Source: a virus
Length of the DNA: 64,000 nt
Direction: 5' to 3' (one strand)
Virus record (IMG/VR): IMGVR_UViG_3300046010_008569
Coordinates: 1 to 64,000 of that record
Under the pieces are notes generated by a model. It worked only from the letters and a program-made list of their open reading frames with translations. It was not told the origin of the DNA and did not search any database. A program made the translations under genes and the position numbers. Shown here piece after piece: positions 54,524 through 62,062 of this stretch; within the stretch, counting starts at the first letter, position 1, and each line of letters begins with the position of its first letter.

Positions 54524-54711
54524 TGTACTTCTACCCAAAGCATCCGACCTACAGCGAAACCTTCCTTGTTGACCGCGCGCAATACGCTCTGGCGTATGCG
54601 ATCTTCTGCTCGCATGGTGACAGCGGGGCTGAGTGGGGTAATGATGTGAGGATCATGTACGGCGATGTCGTTCACACATTCCGGTTAAGTGAAGAGGGAG
54701 AAGGTAGTTGA
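54523..54711 (+). CDS. Small acidic protein, 62 aa
   Basis: The product is MYFYPKHPTYSETFLVDRAQ, AYAIFCSHGDSGAEWGNDVR, ending in EEGEGS. Strand-helix pattern with Cys/His in the middle. Unknown. Its stop overlaps the TTG start of the HNH gene. Confidence 0.6.
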   Translation: MYFYPKHPTYSETFLVDRAQYALAYAIFCSHGDSGAEWGNDVRIMYGDVVHTFRLSEEGEGS

Positions 54712-55232
54712 GCGCCGGGACGTTAACTGACCCGTCGCGCGGCTTTGGCGATAAGGCTTGGCATTGGAGATATGTGCCACCAGAGGATAGATTCTGGGCG
54801 TGTCTTGAATATGAGCAGAACTCAGGGTGTTGGTTATGGAATGCTTCGCTGAGAAAAGGAGGGTACGGGCAATTCTACGTCGAAGGTAAAGCGACTCTGG
54901 CCCACCGCTTCTCCTGGATTATTCATAACGGCCCTATACCAAGTGGGATGATTCTACGGCATAAGTGCGATACGCCAGCGTGCAGTAATCCAAACCATCT
55001 AGAGCTTGGAACGCATCAAGATAACGCCGATGATATGGTTGTAAGAGGAAGATCGCTGCACCTCCCGGGCGAGCTTGGTCCTAATGCAAAATTAACTGCA
55101 CGAGATGTAGCTGCCATACGCAGCATGATTGCTGCTAAGATTCCGCAAAAGAGAATAGCCGAGAAGTTTGGGGTCAAGCAATCGACCATATCTCACATAA
55201 ACACTGGCAAGACATGGTATGAAACTAACTAA
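54708..55232 (+). CDS. HNH homing endonuclease with C-terminal HTH, 174 aa
   Basis: Start is a TTG overlapping the upstream TGA. Domain order: FWACLEYEQNSGCWLWNASL then GYGQFYVEGKATLAHRFSWI, RHKCDTPACSNPNHLELGTH (Cys pairs and catalytic His/Asn of an HNH_3-type nuclease), and a C-terminal HTH (GPNAKLTARDVAAIRSMIAA; RIAEKFGVKQSTISHINTGK). Same HTH type as the protein at 53798, so they may be related. AT-richer than its neighbours. Confidence 0.85.
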   Translation: MSAGTLTDPSRGFGDKAWHWRYVPPEDRFWACLEYEQNSGCWLWNASLRKGGYGQFYVEGKATLAHRFSWIIHNGPIPSGMILRHKCDTPACSNPNHLELGTHQDNADDMVVRGRSLHLPGELGPNAKLTARDVAAIRSMIAAKIPQKRIAEKFGVKQSTISHINTGKTWYETN

Positions 55233-56172
55233 TAAGTTCAATCTCCCAAATCCTATCGTAAGGGCGATAGCAAGAGACCCCTATGATAGGGGTCCTGCTC
55301 AATTTTCTGTCTCGAACTTAATCGATGCCCCCCGTGTGCAAGTGCTTCAATGGAAGCATGACAACGAGATCATCGAGGACGTGGCCGATAAGGTGTTCAG
55401 CCTGCTAGGCAGGGCTGTCCACCAAATCCTTGAATGGGGCGCTACAGGAGATCAGGAGACACCAGAAGAACGACTCTTCATGGAGGTCGAGATCAACGGC
55501 GCTAAGGTCATGATCTCTGGCGCCATGGACTTGCAAGACGATGACGGCGACGGTGTCGTTGACATCAGTGACTACAAGGTGACATCGGTCTACGGCTTCC
55601 TGGCCGATAAGGCTGCTTGGCACAATCAGCTTAACTGCTACGCACATCTTGTGCGCTATGCACAGTATCGAGGTATCTATGAACGAGGTAACTGGTCTCT
55701 TATACCACGCGACGGTCGCGACGTTAGCAGCCTTTCTATTGTTGCTATTCTTCGAGATTGGTCCTCGGGCAAGGCGAACTCGCCCGATTACCCTCCGGCG
55801 CCGATTCAAACTCTGGAGATACCTCTGTGGTCAGCCGAAGCAGCTGCTGAATATTTTGACCAGCGCGTTCGGCTTCACATTAAGTCAAGATCGCTGGACT
55901 TTGCTGGTCGAGAGCTTCCTCTCTGCTCTAAGGAAGAGCGCTGGGAAGATGATCCCAAGTTCGCGGTAATGAAGGAAGGCAATAAGCGAGCCACAGCGGT
56001 CTTTGAAGACCGCGATAATGCGCTTGAATTTATCCGGCAAAGCAGCGAGAAGAATCGAGCAAAGCTGTCAGTGCAAGAGCGAGAAGGCGATCCTCGCAGG
56101 TGTGCTGGAGATTGGTGCCGCGTGTCGCGGTGGTGTAGTCAGAATCAAAAGCGCTTGGAGGCGATGGAATGA
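55219..56172 (+). CDS. PD-(D/E)XK nuclease, Cas4/RecB-like, 317 aa
   Basis: GRAVHQILEWGA (His68), a strand with GAMD (Asp104) and VVDISDYKV (Asp118, Lys120) form the PD-(D/E)XK core. Cys236, Cys295, Cys300 and Cys306 are spaced as in Cas4/AddB nucleases that hold an Fe-S cluster. It directly precedes the ERF gene, so it is likely the 5'-3' exonuclease of a Red-like recombination pair. Overlaps the HNH gene by 14 nt. Confidence 0.8.
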   Translation: MKLTNKFNLPNPIVRAIARDPYDRGPAQFSVSNLIDAPRVQVLQWKHDNEIIEDVADKVFSLLGRAVHQILEWGATGDQETPEERLFMEVEINGAKVMISGAMDLQDDDGDGVVDISDYKVTSVYGFLADKAAWHNQLNCYAHLVRYAQYRGIYERGNWSLIPRDGRDVSSLSIVAILRDWSSGKANSPDYPPAPIQTLEIPLWSAEAAAEYFDQRVRLHIKSRSLDFAGRELPLCSKEERWEDDPKFAVMKEGNKRATAVFEDRDNALEFIRQSSEKNRAKLSVQEREGDPRRCAGDWCRVSRWCSQNQKRLEAME

Positions 56173-56348
56173 CAACGAAAGTTAAGTTGTTGAACGAAGG
56201 TCCGGAGACGGTCAAGATCGAAGTGCAAGGTCGCGACCAGGGTCGCTTCATCCAGGTCGATGAGAAGACCCTCGAGCCAGGCAAGTTTGCCGATGTCTAC
56301 GTGACCAAGGGTCAGAGCGTTCAAATCCTCGAGGTCGAAGCTGAATGA
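56169..56348 (+). CDS. Small beta-rich protein, 59 aa
   Basis: A 59-codon frame joined to its neighbours by ATGA overlaps on both sides. Product MTTKVKLLNEGPETVKIEVQ, then DVYVTKGQSVQILEVEAE: a compact beta barrel is likely. It could be a partner of the nuclease or ERF protein. Confidence 0.65.
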   Translation: MTTKVKLLNEGPETVKIEVQGRDQGRFIQVDEKTLEPGKFADVYVTKGQSVQILEVEAE

Positions 56349-57196
56349 TCCCTCAGTCAATCCAAAAGAAAATGGTGGCCGCGGCATTAGCCGCTCCATC
56401 CCTCAAGAAAGAAGAACGCAACGAACGGGCGGAGTTCAATTTCGTTGGCATCGACAAGTTCTACAGCGATGTAGCCATCGTCATGCATGAGCTTGGGTTA
56501 GGCTGGGCCACGGTTGAAGAGGGGATCGAACTGATCCCGCTTTCGGATCAGGTTATCGTCCTACAGAAGTTCCGCTTCGATGTCTTCGACAGCGAGAGCG
56601 GTGATGTGGCCGAAGGGTATTCTCATCTGACTATACCGGCGCCGTTCGCTGACGCGCAGACGGCCGGCATCAGCTTGAGCTATGCGGATAAGGCATTCCT
56701 CCGCTCGGCCCTGAAGATCGTGACTGGTGAGAAGGATGCTGATCATTTTGCTAAGAAGCGGGACAAGCCTGCTGCAAAGCCTTCGCCAGAGAAGGCAGCG
56801 GCTGATCTTGATCCAGGCCCTCCGGAGAAGGCAGAAAAGCCTAAGGCGGAAAAGAAGAATGCTGAAAAGCCTAAGGCAAAGGGTGAAGACAAACCCGATG
56901 CAGTAGAGGAGAAGAAGCCGGAGAAGGCTGTCAGTGAGCAGTCCGAGATCGAGGCGATCTCTGATCGCCTAACTGAGCTTCTGACTGACATCGGCAGAGA
57001 GAAGGCCGGCGCTGCTGGTATCGACGCTCTGGACAAGTTCCGGAACGATGAAGCGTCTGACATCAGTAAGCTCAAAGCAGCTTCCTCTAAGGAAGATGCG
57101 GACGAAGATGTGAAGCTTTGGGCGTCTAAGGTGACGGACAAGTTCCGTAAACTCTACGACAAGTTCGAGGCTCAAGTTGAAGAGGAGGGTGATTAA
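56345..57196 (+). CDS. erf: ERF-family single-strand annealing protein, 283 aa
   Basis: Residues 1-135 show the ERF pattern: helical start, NFVGIDKFYSDVAIVMHELG-LGW, later ISLSYADKAFLRSALKIVTG-EKDAD (conserved Tyr-Ala and Asp near the end). The middle is a Lys/Glu/Ala/Pro linker (about 135-205), and the C-terminus is helical. ERF proteins anneal complementary ssDNA during phage recombination or circularisation. Neighbour of an exonuclease-like gene and a possible SSB. Confidence 0.85.
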   Translation: MIPQSIQKKMVAAALAAPSLKKEERNERAEFNFVGIDKFYSDVAIVMHELGLGWATVEEGIELIPLSDQVIVLQKFRFDVFDSESGDVAEGYSHLTIPAPFADAQTAGISLSYADKAFLRSALKIVTGEKDADHFAKKRDKPAAKPSPEKAAADLDPGPPEKAEKPKAEKKNAEKPKAKGEDKPDAVEEKKPEKAVSEQSEIEAISDRLTELLTDIGREKAGAAGIDALDKFRNDEASDISKLKAASSKEDADEDVKLWASKVTDKFRKLYDKFEAQVEEEGD

Positions 57197-57199
57197 CCC

Positions 57200-57676
57200 A
57201 TGGGAAAGTTTGATGACTCGGGCATCTTCAGCCCGAACAAATACAAGAAGAAGGATAGCCATCCTTCGCATACTGGTGTGATCAACATCAGCTATGACAC
57301 GCTGAAGGCTCTGAACCTTCAAATGAAAGACACTGGCGAGGCAAAGCTCGAGGTTGCCGGCTGGCGCAAGCGCGATAAGCCGGATATGATCTCACTGAAG
57401 ATCAGCCTGCCGAAGGAGCGCGAAGACAGCGGCGGCAGAAGCCGTGATCGGGATGATGACCGCGGTGAGCGTAGCCGTGGTAGCGTGCGTCGCGATGACG
57501 ATGATCGGGGTGAGCGTCGCTCTGCGCGCCGGGACGATGACGATTACGACCGCGGCGAGCGGCGATCTTCGCGCCGGGACGATGACGACGAAATCCCTTT
57601 TGATGATCGTCGCTCCTCGCGACGTGAAACCAGAGGGCGGGACCGTGATGATGAAGGCGATGAGCGTGATCTCTGA
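57200..57676 (+). CDS. ssDNA-binding-like protein with Arg/Asp repeats, 158 aa
   Basis: The N-terminal 75 residues are strand-rich (GVINISYDTLKALNLQMKDT; AKLEVAGWRKRDKPDMISLK) and could be a small OB-like fold. From residue 75 to the end it is a run of Arg/Asp/Ser repeats (GERRSARRDDDD, GERRSSRRDDDD), with an internal DDDDEIPFDD close to the DDDIPF tip of bacterial SSB, though not at the end. It follows ERF by 3 nt. Likely an SSB-like partner or a disordered scaffold for replication proteins. Confidence 0.65.
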   Translation: MGKFDDSGIFSPNKYKKKDSHPSHTGVINISYDTLKALNLQMKDTGEAKLEVAGWRKRDKPDMISLKISLPKEREDSGGRSRDRDDDRGERSRGSVRRDDDDRGERRSARRDDDDYDRGERRSSRRDDDDEIPFDDRRSSRRETRGRDRDDEGDERDL

Positions 57677-57921
57677 TGCCAACGCCCAGGCGCTTATGTG
57701 ACGACCGCAACTGTCTGTCCTCCTCCGAGTGCTTATGGCACCCGGAGGCTGGGGCTCACAGCTGGAAGCCTTGTCATGAAGCGCTAATCACTGACAGACG
57801 GGCTGGGGATAAGTCTTGCTCTAAATTTATTAGAGCTTCCGAGAATCGGCATCTGTGGTACAACGGCTCTGCAATGCCGCCAAACATGGATGAATGGTTT
57901 GAAGAAGACTACTACTCTTGA
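57676..57921 (+). CDS. Small Cys-rich protein, 81 aa
   Basis: Cys-rich product (CDDRNCLSSSECLWHP; SWKPCHEALI; KSCSKFIR) that looks metal-binding. A Trp/acidic tail ends in FEEDYYS. Its start overlaps the preceding stop; overlap of 32 nt with the next gene. Unknown. Confidence 0.65.
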   Translation: MPTPRRLCDDRNCLSSSECLWHPEAGAHSWKPCHEALITDRRAGDKSCSKFIRASENRHLWYNGSAMPPNMDEWFEEDYYS

Positions 57922-58075
57922 TCTCGTCCAGCTGATTGTCGTGATGGCTGGGTTTATCGTCGCCGGTTTCTTTGGTTTCTTTGTCGGGCCGAAGATAATC
58001 GATCATTTGATGTTAACCATAGGCATGATGTTCGTGATGTTCTGCCTAGGTCTAGTCTTTGGAATGGATGAATGA
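57890..58075 (+). CDS. Two-helix membrane protein, 61 aa
   Basis: Two hydrophobic helices (LVQLIVVMAGFIVAGFFGFF and HLMLTIGMMFVMFCLGLVFG) with short ends. Holin-like size and topology, but within the replication unit. Overlaps its neighbours by 32 and 4 nt. Confidence 0.6.
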   Translation: MNGLKKTTTLDLVQLIVVMAGFIVAGFFGFFVGPKIIDHLMLTIGMMFVMFCLGLVFGMDE

Positions 58076-58449
58076 ATAACATTACAGTCGGCCCGTCTTA
58101 TGTCATCAACTCGCTTTGCAAAGAGGTGCATAAAGCCAACCAACAATGGTGGCACGATCTTGAAACTGGAGAGAAACTCGACCGAAATGTGGGCGAGATG
58201 CTTTGTCTGGTTCACTCGGAGATTTCCGAAGCCCTTGAGGGCTATCGGAAGAACCAGATGGACAGTCACCTCCCGCATCGCAAAGCGATTGAGGTGGAGC
58301 TTGCTGACGCGCTAATCCGTATCTTCGACCTCGGCGCTGGCCTCGGTCTCGATCTCGGCGGCGCCTATGAAGAGAAGATGGCGTACAACGCAGTGCGCGC
58401 GGACCACAAGCGAGAAGCTCGCTTGGCTGATGGCGGGAAGAAGTTCTAA
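58072..58449 (+). CDS. MazG-like nucleotide pyrophosphohydrolase, 125 aa
   Basis: The protein has the four-helix MazG/NTP-PPase pattern: LCLVHSEISEALEGYRKNQM (metal-binding Glu pairs) and AIEVELADALIRIFDLGAGL (Glu-x-x-Asp). Phage MazG homologues may lower (p)ppGpp or dispose of nonstandard NTPs to favour phage growth. Its 3' stop shares a base with the next start. Confidence 0.85.
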   Translation: MNNITVGPSYVINSLCKEVHKANQQWWHDLETGEKLDRNVGEMLCLVHSEISEALEGYRKNQMDSHLPHRKAIEVELADALIRIFDLGAGLGLDLGGAYEEKMAYNAVRADHKREARLADGGKKF

Positions 58450-58772
58450 TGACATCTGGGGGCGATGAGATTCGCGATACCGTCGAACAGCGTGCTAACA
58501 TCTACGGAGACTTTACTCACGAATCTATTATCGCTATGGGCCTGAAGAACGTGCTTCGGTACGAATGGTCAGATGACCTGACGGAACTGAAGATACGGGA
58601 TGGCTGGGCTCGTCTCGAGCCCTACCAGCAGCATGGCCTGGAGTTAATTTGCCTGAAGCTCGCGCGGACAGTAAATGGCGATGGCGGCTATCTCGATTCA
58701 TATCGAGATATCGCCGGCTACTGCACGCTGATCATGGATCGCTTGGTCAAAGAAGGAAATGGACATGGGTAA
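58449..58772 (+). CDS. DUF6378-like protein, 107 aa
   Basis: The pattern ANIYGDFTHES, LEPYQQHGLELICLKLARTV-NGDGGYLDSYRDIAGYCTLI fits a small family (R..iYGdf..., KlaRi.nGd....D...DiaGY) found in phages and prophages next to MazG- or thymidylate-related genes. Role unknown. Confidence 0.75.
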   Translation: MTSGGDEIRDTVEQRANIYGDFTHESIIAMGLKNVLRYEWSDDLTELKIRDGWARLEPYQQHGLELICLKLARTVNGDGGYLDSYRDIAGYCTLIMDRLVKEGNGHG

Positions 58773-59013
58773 AATTGCTTTTGTCGCTGCGGCGCTGTTG
58801 ACGCTGGCTGCGTGTACGCAGCCTGATGATGCCCGCCGCACGCTTGAAGCGGCCGGTTATTCCGACATCGAGATCACCGGCTACAAGGCGTTCGGCTGTT
58901 CTGAGGATGACTATTTCCACACTGGCTTCCGAGCCACTGGAGTCAATGGTCAGCCAGTCGAGGGTGTCGTATGTGGTGGTTGGCTTAAGGGCAGCACGAT
59001 CCGCACGCAATGA
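58765..59013 (+). CDS. Small lipoprotein, 82 aa
   Basis: ATG 58765 is preferred to 58759 because AAGGA lies 8 nt upstream. N-terminus GKIAFVAAALLTLAACTQP is a lipoprotein signal with lipobox LAAC. The mature part (SDIEITGYKAFGCSEDDYFH; GVVCGGWLKGS) has two Cys and is common in prophage and bacterial small lipoproteins. Could block superinfection at the envelope. Confidence 0.75.
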   Translation: MGKIAFVAAALLTLAACTQPDDARRTLEAAGYSDIEITGYKAFGCSEDDYFHTGFRATGVNGQPVEGVVCGGWLKGSTIRTQ

Positions 59014-59426
59014 CAAAGCCTTTCCATTTTGAAGCCAAGGTCGAGTCCGTATCCAAGAACAGCAAGGGCATCTTCTTGCGCTTGCTGATCTCGGAGGCTC
59101 CGCCTGAGCTCATGACTATGGCGGTCAGCCAGAGGCTGATGGTGGCTGCTTCGCCGCTGGGTGACTTCGATGAAGATGTTGGCGAGGGCGACCGGGCAGT
59201 GCAGCTGGCCGGCATCCTTTGCCGGTCCAAAGACTTCTGGAGGTTCATTGAAACAAGATCGCGCACTGAGATTTCTATCTCTTCAGAGGATGAAGCCGCG
59301 GATTGGCTCCGCGGCAAGTTGGGAATTGACTCCCGGGCTGACCTCCGCCAGGATGCCGCTGCCCGAGAGCAGCTGAGGTTATACAATGAGCGCTTCCAAG
59401 AATGGTCAGACAAAGCATCTCTATGA
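59010..59426 (+). CDS. Unknown protein, 138 aa
   Basis: Strand-rich start (FEAKVESVSKNSKGIFLRLL), then SQRLMVAASPLGDFDEDVGE and a helical end. Small phage genes with this start are known from alphaproteobacterial phages, without role. It overlaps the integrase by 41 nt. Confidence 0.65.
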   Translation: MTKPFHFEAKVESVSKNSKGIFLRLLISEAPPELMTMAVSQRLMVAASPLGDFDEDVGEGDRAVQLAGILCRSKDFWRFIETRSRTEISISSEDEAADWLRGKLGIDSRADLRQDAAAREQLRLYNERFQEWSDKASL

Positions 59427-60210
59427 TGCTTGGCTAGCCTTCCAAGAACAGCGGTTGCCATACCTTGCGCCAAAGACGCAAGCCAATTACACCCAGGCCG
59501 CCCGCCTAATACCCCAGAGCCGCAAGGCGATGCGGGATTACCAACCAGCTGACATCACCAAGCTCATCAAGCATCTCAAGCCAGGCGCCTACATGGTAGC
59601 CAGAGGCTTCTTCTCCAGCCTGTTTGCCTTCGGCATCAAGCAGGGCTGGGCGAGCGCCAACCCTATCCAGGGTGTCGAGACGAGGAAGTTGGGAAAGATC
59701 GTCCGGTGGCCTCGTGAGCGCGTTTATGAAGACATATCGAAAATCGATAACCCTGAAGCTCGTCTCGTTCTCGAGACGATGTATGCTTCTGGCCAACGTA
59801 TCTCCGATGTCATTAGGGCTAGGCCTAAGGACCTTCGCGATGGAACGCTCAGGCTCTTCCAGAAGAAGACAGGTAACTATGTTGCCGCGGCGCTGGGGCC
59901 GGAGATTACGGATCGTTTAGTTGCCCTGGAACAGAATCCTGATAAACCCTTTTTTAAGATCAAAGCAAGCACGGTCTGGAGGCTCGTCAGGCAGATGAGA
60001 GGCGACACTAAATACAGCCCACATTCGCTTAGGAAGGCAGCCTCTTGCGAGGCTGCTGAGGGCGGCGCCAGTGAGGCCGAGCTTCAGGCCTTGCTTGGAC
60101 ACCGGACGCCGCGAGCGGCATCCATCTATAGGCTGGAAGCAAACGCCGGCATCCTAGCGGCCTCTGCTTCTGCGAAGCGAGCCATGTCAGTCCAAGGAGG
60201 CGTTGAATGA
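59386..60210 (+). CDS. int: Tyrosine recombinase (integrase), 274 aa
   Basis: A SAM-like core-binding domain (HLYDAWLAFQEQRLPYLAPK; QGWASANPIQGVE) precedes the catalytic domain: Arg138 (SGQRISDVI), Lys160/161 (LFQKKTGN), His213-x-x-Arg216 (SPHSLRKAA), His239 (LGHRTP) and Tyr248 (ASIYRLE). All residues needed for strand exchange are present. It may mediate lysogeny or dimer resolution. No repressor or excisionase was recognised; a candidate att region lies 6 kb upstream at 53.2-53.4 kb. Confidence 0.9.
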   Translation: MSASKNGQTKHLYDAWLAFQEQRLPYLAPKTQANYTQAARLIPQSRKAMRDYQPADITKLIKHLKPGAYMVARGFFSSLFAFGIKQGWASANPIQGVETRKLGKIVRWPRERVYEDISKIDNPEARLVLETMYASGQRISDVIRARPKDLRDGTLRLFQKKTGNYVAAALGPEITDRLVALEQNPDKPFFKIKASTVWRLVRQMRGDTKYSPHSLRKAASCEAAEGGASEAELQALLGHRTPRAASIYRLEANAGILAASASAKRAMSVQGGVE

Positions 60211-60812
60211 AAGACGTGATCGACCCGGTTGAGGTGATGGCGCGCGGGATTGATCCTGAGGCGTTTGAGGGACGCGACATGACCTACCACGAAGCGCAGG
60301 AGCGCATTTATGCTGCCCGCTTTTGCGCTCGCGGAATCTACACCGCCGTATTGGAGGCGGGATGGACGCTCGCTCCAAGTAAGTCGCCGCAATTTGCGCC
60401 TGGGTACGTCGCGCGCTTGCTCGCTTGCCAGAGCAAACTTGTCGAAGCGCTGAACACGGCGATCAATACGCTGGGATTGTCCAGCAATGAGTTCTCGGCG
60501 CAGAACGCGCGACAGGCGCGCGATGAAGCGCTCGCGCTCGCGTACCCAGACACCGCAGCATCCGAAGCGGGATGGGTGCTTGTGAAGCGAGGACAGGTCG
60601 AAGCCGATGAACGCGCGCACATGCGCACTTTGGAGGAGCGCGACGCGGTTCAAGAATTGTTTGATGAACTCTATGTGGCATTTTTTGGAGACGCCCCGGA
60701 GTACTCTAATCTCTTCAACGCCACGGATGCGTTCAATGAAATGGACGCCCGGCTTTCGCAGCTAAAGGCCGCCATGATCGCCGCCGCTTCCGAAGCGGGC
60801 AAAGGAGAGTGA
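60207..60812 (+). CDS. Unknown protein, 201 aa
   Basis: An Ala-rich, mainly helical 201-residue protein (EAQERIYAARFCARGIYTAV; YVARLLACQSKLVEALNTAI; AMIAAASEAGKGE). Codon use is rich in GCG/CGC, unlike the genes before it. It overlaps the integrase by 4 nt. Unknown. Confidence 0.7.
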   Translation: MKDVIDPVEVMARGIDPEAFEGRDMTYHEAQERIYAARFCARGIYTAVLEAGWTLAPSKSPQFAPGYVARLLACQSKLVEALNTAINTLGLSSNEFSAQNARQARDEALALAYPDTAASEAGWVLVKRGQVEADERAHMRTLEERDAVQELFDELYVAFFGDAPEYSNLFNATDAFNEMDARLSQLKAAMIAAASEAGKGE

Positions 60813-60813
60813 G

Positions 60814-61125
60814 ATGAGCGTGTTTGCTGACATTATCGAAGAGCGTTCGCGCCAGATTCTTGTTGAGGGCTGGACGCCGGAGCATGACGACACGCACGCA
60901 GATAACTCGCTATCAAAAGCGGCTGCTTGTTACGCCGTAGGCTCTCTTATTCCCGGCGTGTGGCCCTGGGGCCTGCGCTTTTGGAAGCCCAAGAATCGCC
61001 GCCGCGATTTGATCCGCGCCGCTGCGCTCATCGTCGCCGAGATCGAGCGACTAGACCGAGCCTCTGGCAAAGAGGCCGCGCGCGATGAACCAAAAGACAC
61101 GACAAAGGAGCGAGCCGATGGGTGA
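60814..61125 (+). CDS. Conserved phage/prophage protein, 103 aa
   Basis: The pattern IIEERSRQILVEGWTPEHDD, then LSKAAACYAVGS and WPWGLRFWKPKNRRRDLIRA-AALIVAEIERLDRA is well known from many phages and prophages ('eR.rQi..EGwt.ehDd.h...L..AA..Y', 'nLvkAgALi.AEIeRldR'). Function unknown. Preceded 2 nt after the upstream stop by GGAG. Confidence 0.8.
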   Translation: MSVFADIIEERSRQILVEGWTPEHDDTHADNSLSKAAACYAVGSLIPGVWPWGLRFWKPKNRRRDLIRAAALIVAEIERLDRASGKEAARDEPKDTTKERADG

Positions 61126-61303
61126 AGCAGCCGACGATCTGTGGAGCAACGAGTTTGATCGCGCGTGCGAGCGCCAAGCGTTCGTTGAGGCAGTTGAGCG
61201 CAACTGCCTAAAGCGCCGTCCATCCTGCGACTACGATCTGCACCCCGACGATGACGGGCTTCTGACATGCCGCGTGTGCGGCGAGCAGTTTGATTACCCA
61301 TGA
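61118..61303 (+). CDS. Small zinc-ribbon protein, 61 aa
   Basis: ATG 61118 overlaps the upstream stop; an in-frame ATG at 61085 lies inside that gene. Two Cys-containing parts (PSCDYDLHPDDDGLLTCRVC-GEQFDYP) form a short zinc-ribbon-like end. Helical N-terminus. Unknown. Confidence 0.65.
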   Translation: MGEAADDLWSNEFDRACERQAFVEAVERNCLKRRPSCDYDLHPDDDGLLTCRVCGEQFDYP

Positions 61304-61352
61304 GCACGCAACCCAATGTTTTCGTCACAAGCAGATGCTGCGGAGAACACCA

Positions 61353-61745
61353 ATGGCTGAGAGCGCCGCCGTGAAGTATGCTGATCTGGAAAAGAGGCTG
61401 CGGCAATACAGCCAAGAGGTAAGCCTTCAAGGCTTGATCGTCGGGCGCTTTGTGCCGGGCCTTCCGACGCTGCGCTTCATTGACGAATTGCTTGCCGCCG
61501 CCGACGCCATCGCAGCGCTCACAAAGCAGGTGGCGGAGCGCGGCGCGCTCGAAATGGAGCGTGATCTGCTGGCGGAGAAGCTTCAGCAGATCGCCAACTT
61601 CGCGCCGCCAACACTGCCGAGATACGAGAACGCAGTGAACATCATCCGCGACATTCAATGGATCGCACGGACCACCGTTGAAGCCCTCGCACGCGGACGG
61701 GACATATCGACGGCCAGCGATGCGGAGAACAACCATGAAACCTGA
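61353..61745 (+). CDS. Helical protein, 130 aa
   Basis: ATG 61353 has GGAG 8 nt upstream and is preferred to a TTG at 61290. Helical product (AVKYADLEKRLRQYSQEVSL; LAAADAIAALTKQVAERGAL; MERDLLAEKLQQIANFAPPT) with a coiled-coil segment like those in many small phage proteins. Unknown. Confidence 0.65.
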   Translation: MAESAAVKYADLEKRLRQYSQEVSLQGLIVGRFVPGLPTLRFIDELLAAADAIAALTKQVAERGALEMERDLLAEKLQQIANFAPPTLPRYENAVNIIRDIQWIARTTVEALARGRDISTASDAENNHET

Positions 61746-62025
61746 AATTAAACTAATTGAAGTGAAGCCCGGCGTGTACGTCATTGGCGTACAGGCCAAT
61801 GGACCGGCTGTTGCTGTGTACTGGAAGCATAGCGACGGAACTTCCAGCCTTATGAAGGCTGGAAAGCGACGGGTTGACATGGAAAAAAAGCTAGGCGACA
61901 ATAAGGAATTGTCGATTCACGACGCCAAAGCGCGCAGAGCTCAGTTCGAGCTCATCCGCGGGGGAAGATATGAAGAAGGACCTAACCAAGCTAGCTCTGC
62001 TAACGGCAGCGATCATCGCGGCTGA
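61735..62025 (+). CDS. Small basic protein, 96 aa
   Basis: ATG 61735 overlaps the upstream gene by 11 nt and is preferred to 61678. Strand-rich start (MKPEIKLIEVKPGVYVIGVQ; GPAVAVYWKHSDGTSSLMKA) then helical basic part. Unknown. Confidence 0.65.
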   Translation: MKPEIKLIEVKPGVYVIGVQANGPAVAVYWKHSDGTSSLMKAGKRRVDMEKKLGDNKELSIHDAKARRAQFELIRGGRYEEGPNQASSANGSDHRG

Positions 62026-62062
62026 GGTAGCATGGGCGGTAGGATTCTTTTCCCTAAGGTAG
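61970..62062 (+). CDS. Tiny membrane peptide, 30 aa
   Basis: A 30-codon frame (MKKDLTKLALLTAAIIAAEV, then AWAVGFFSLR) with GGGGAAG upstream and one transmembrane helix. It overlaps both neighbours in other frames, so it may be chance. Confidence 0.35.
   Translation: MKKDLTKLALLTAAIIAAEVAWAVGFFSLR

Noticed and set aside
60930-61901. A 323-codon minus-strand frame
   Set aside because: Antisense to four small genes with recognisable conserved patterns (for example the EGWTPEHDD family).
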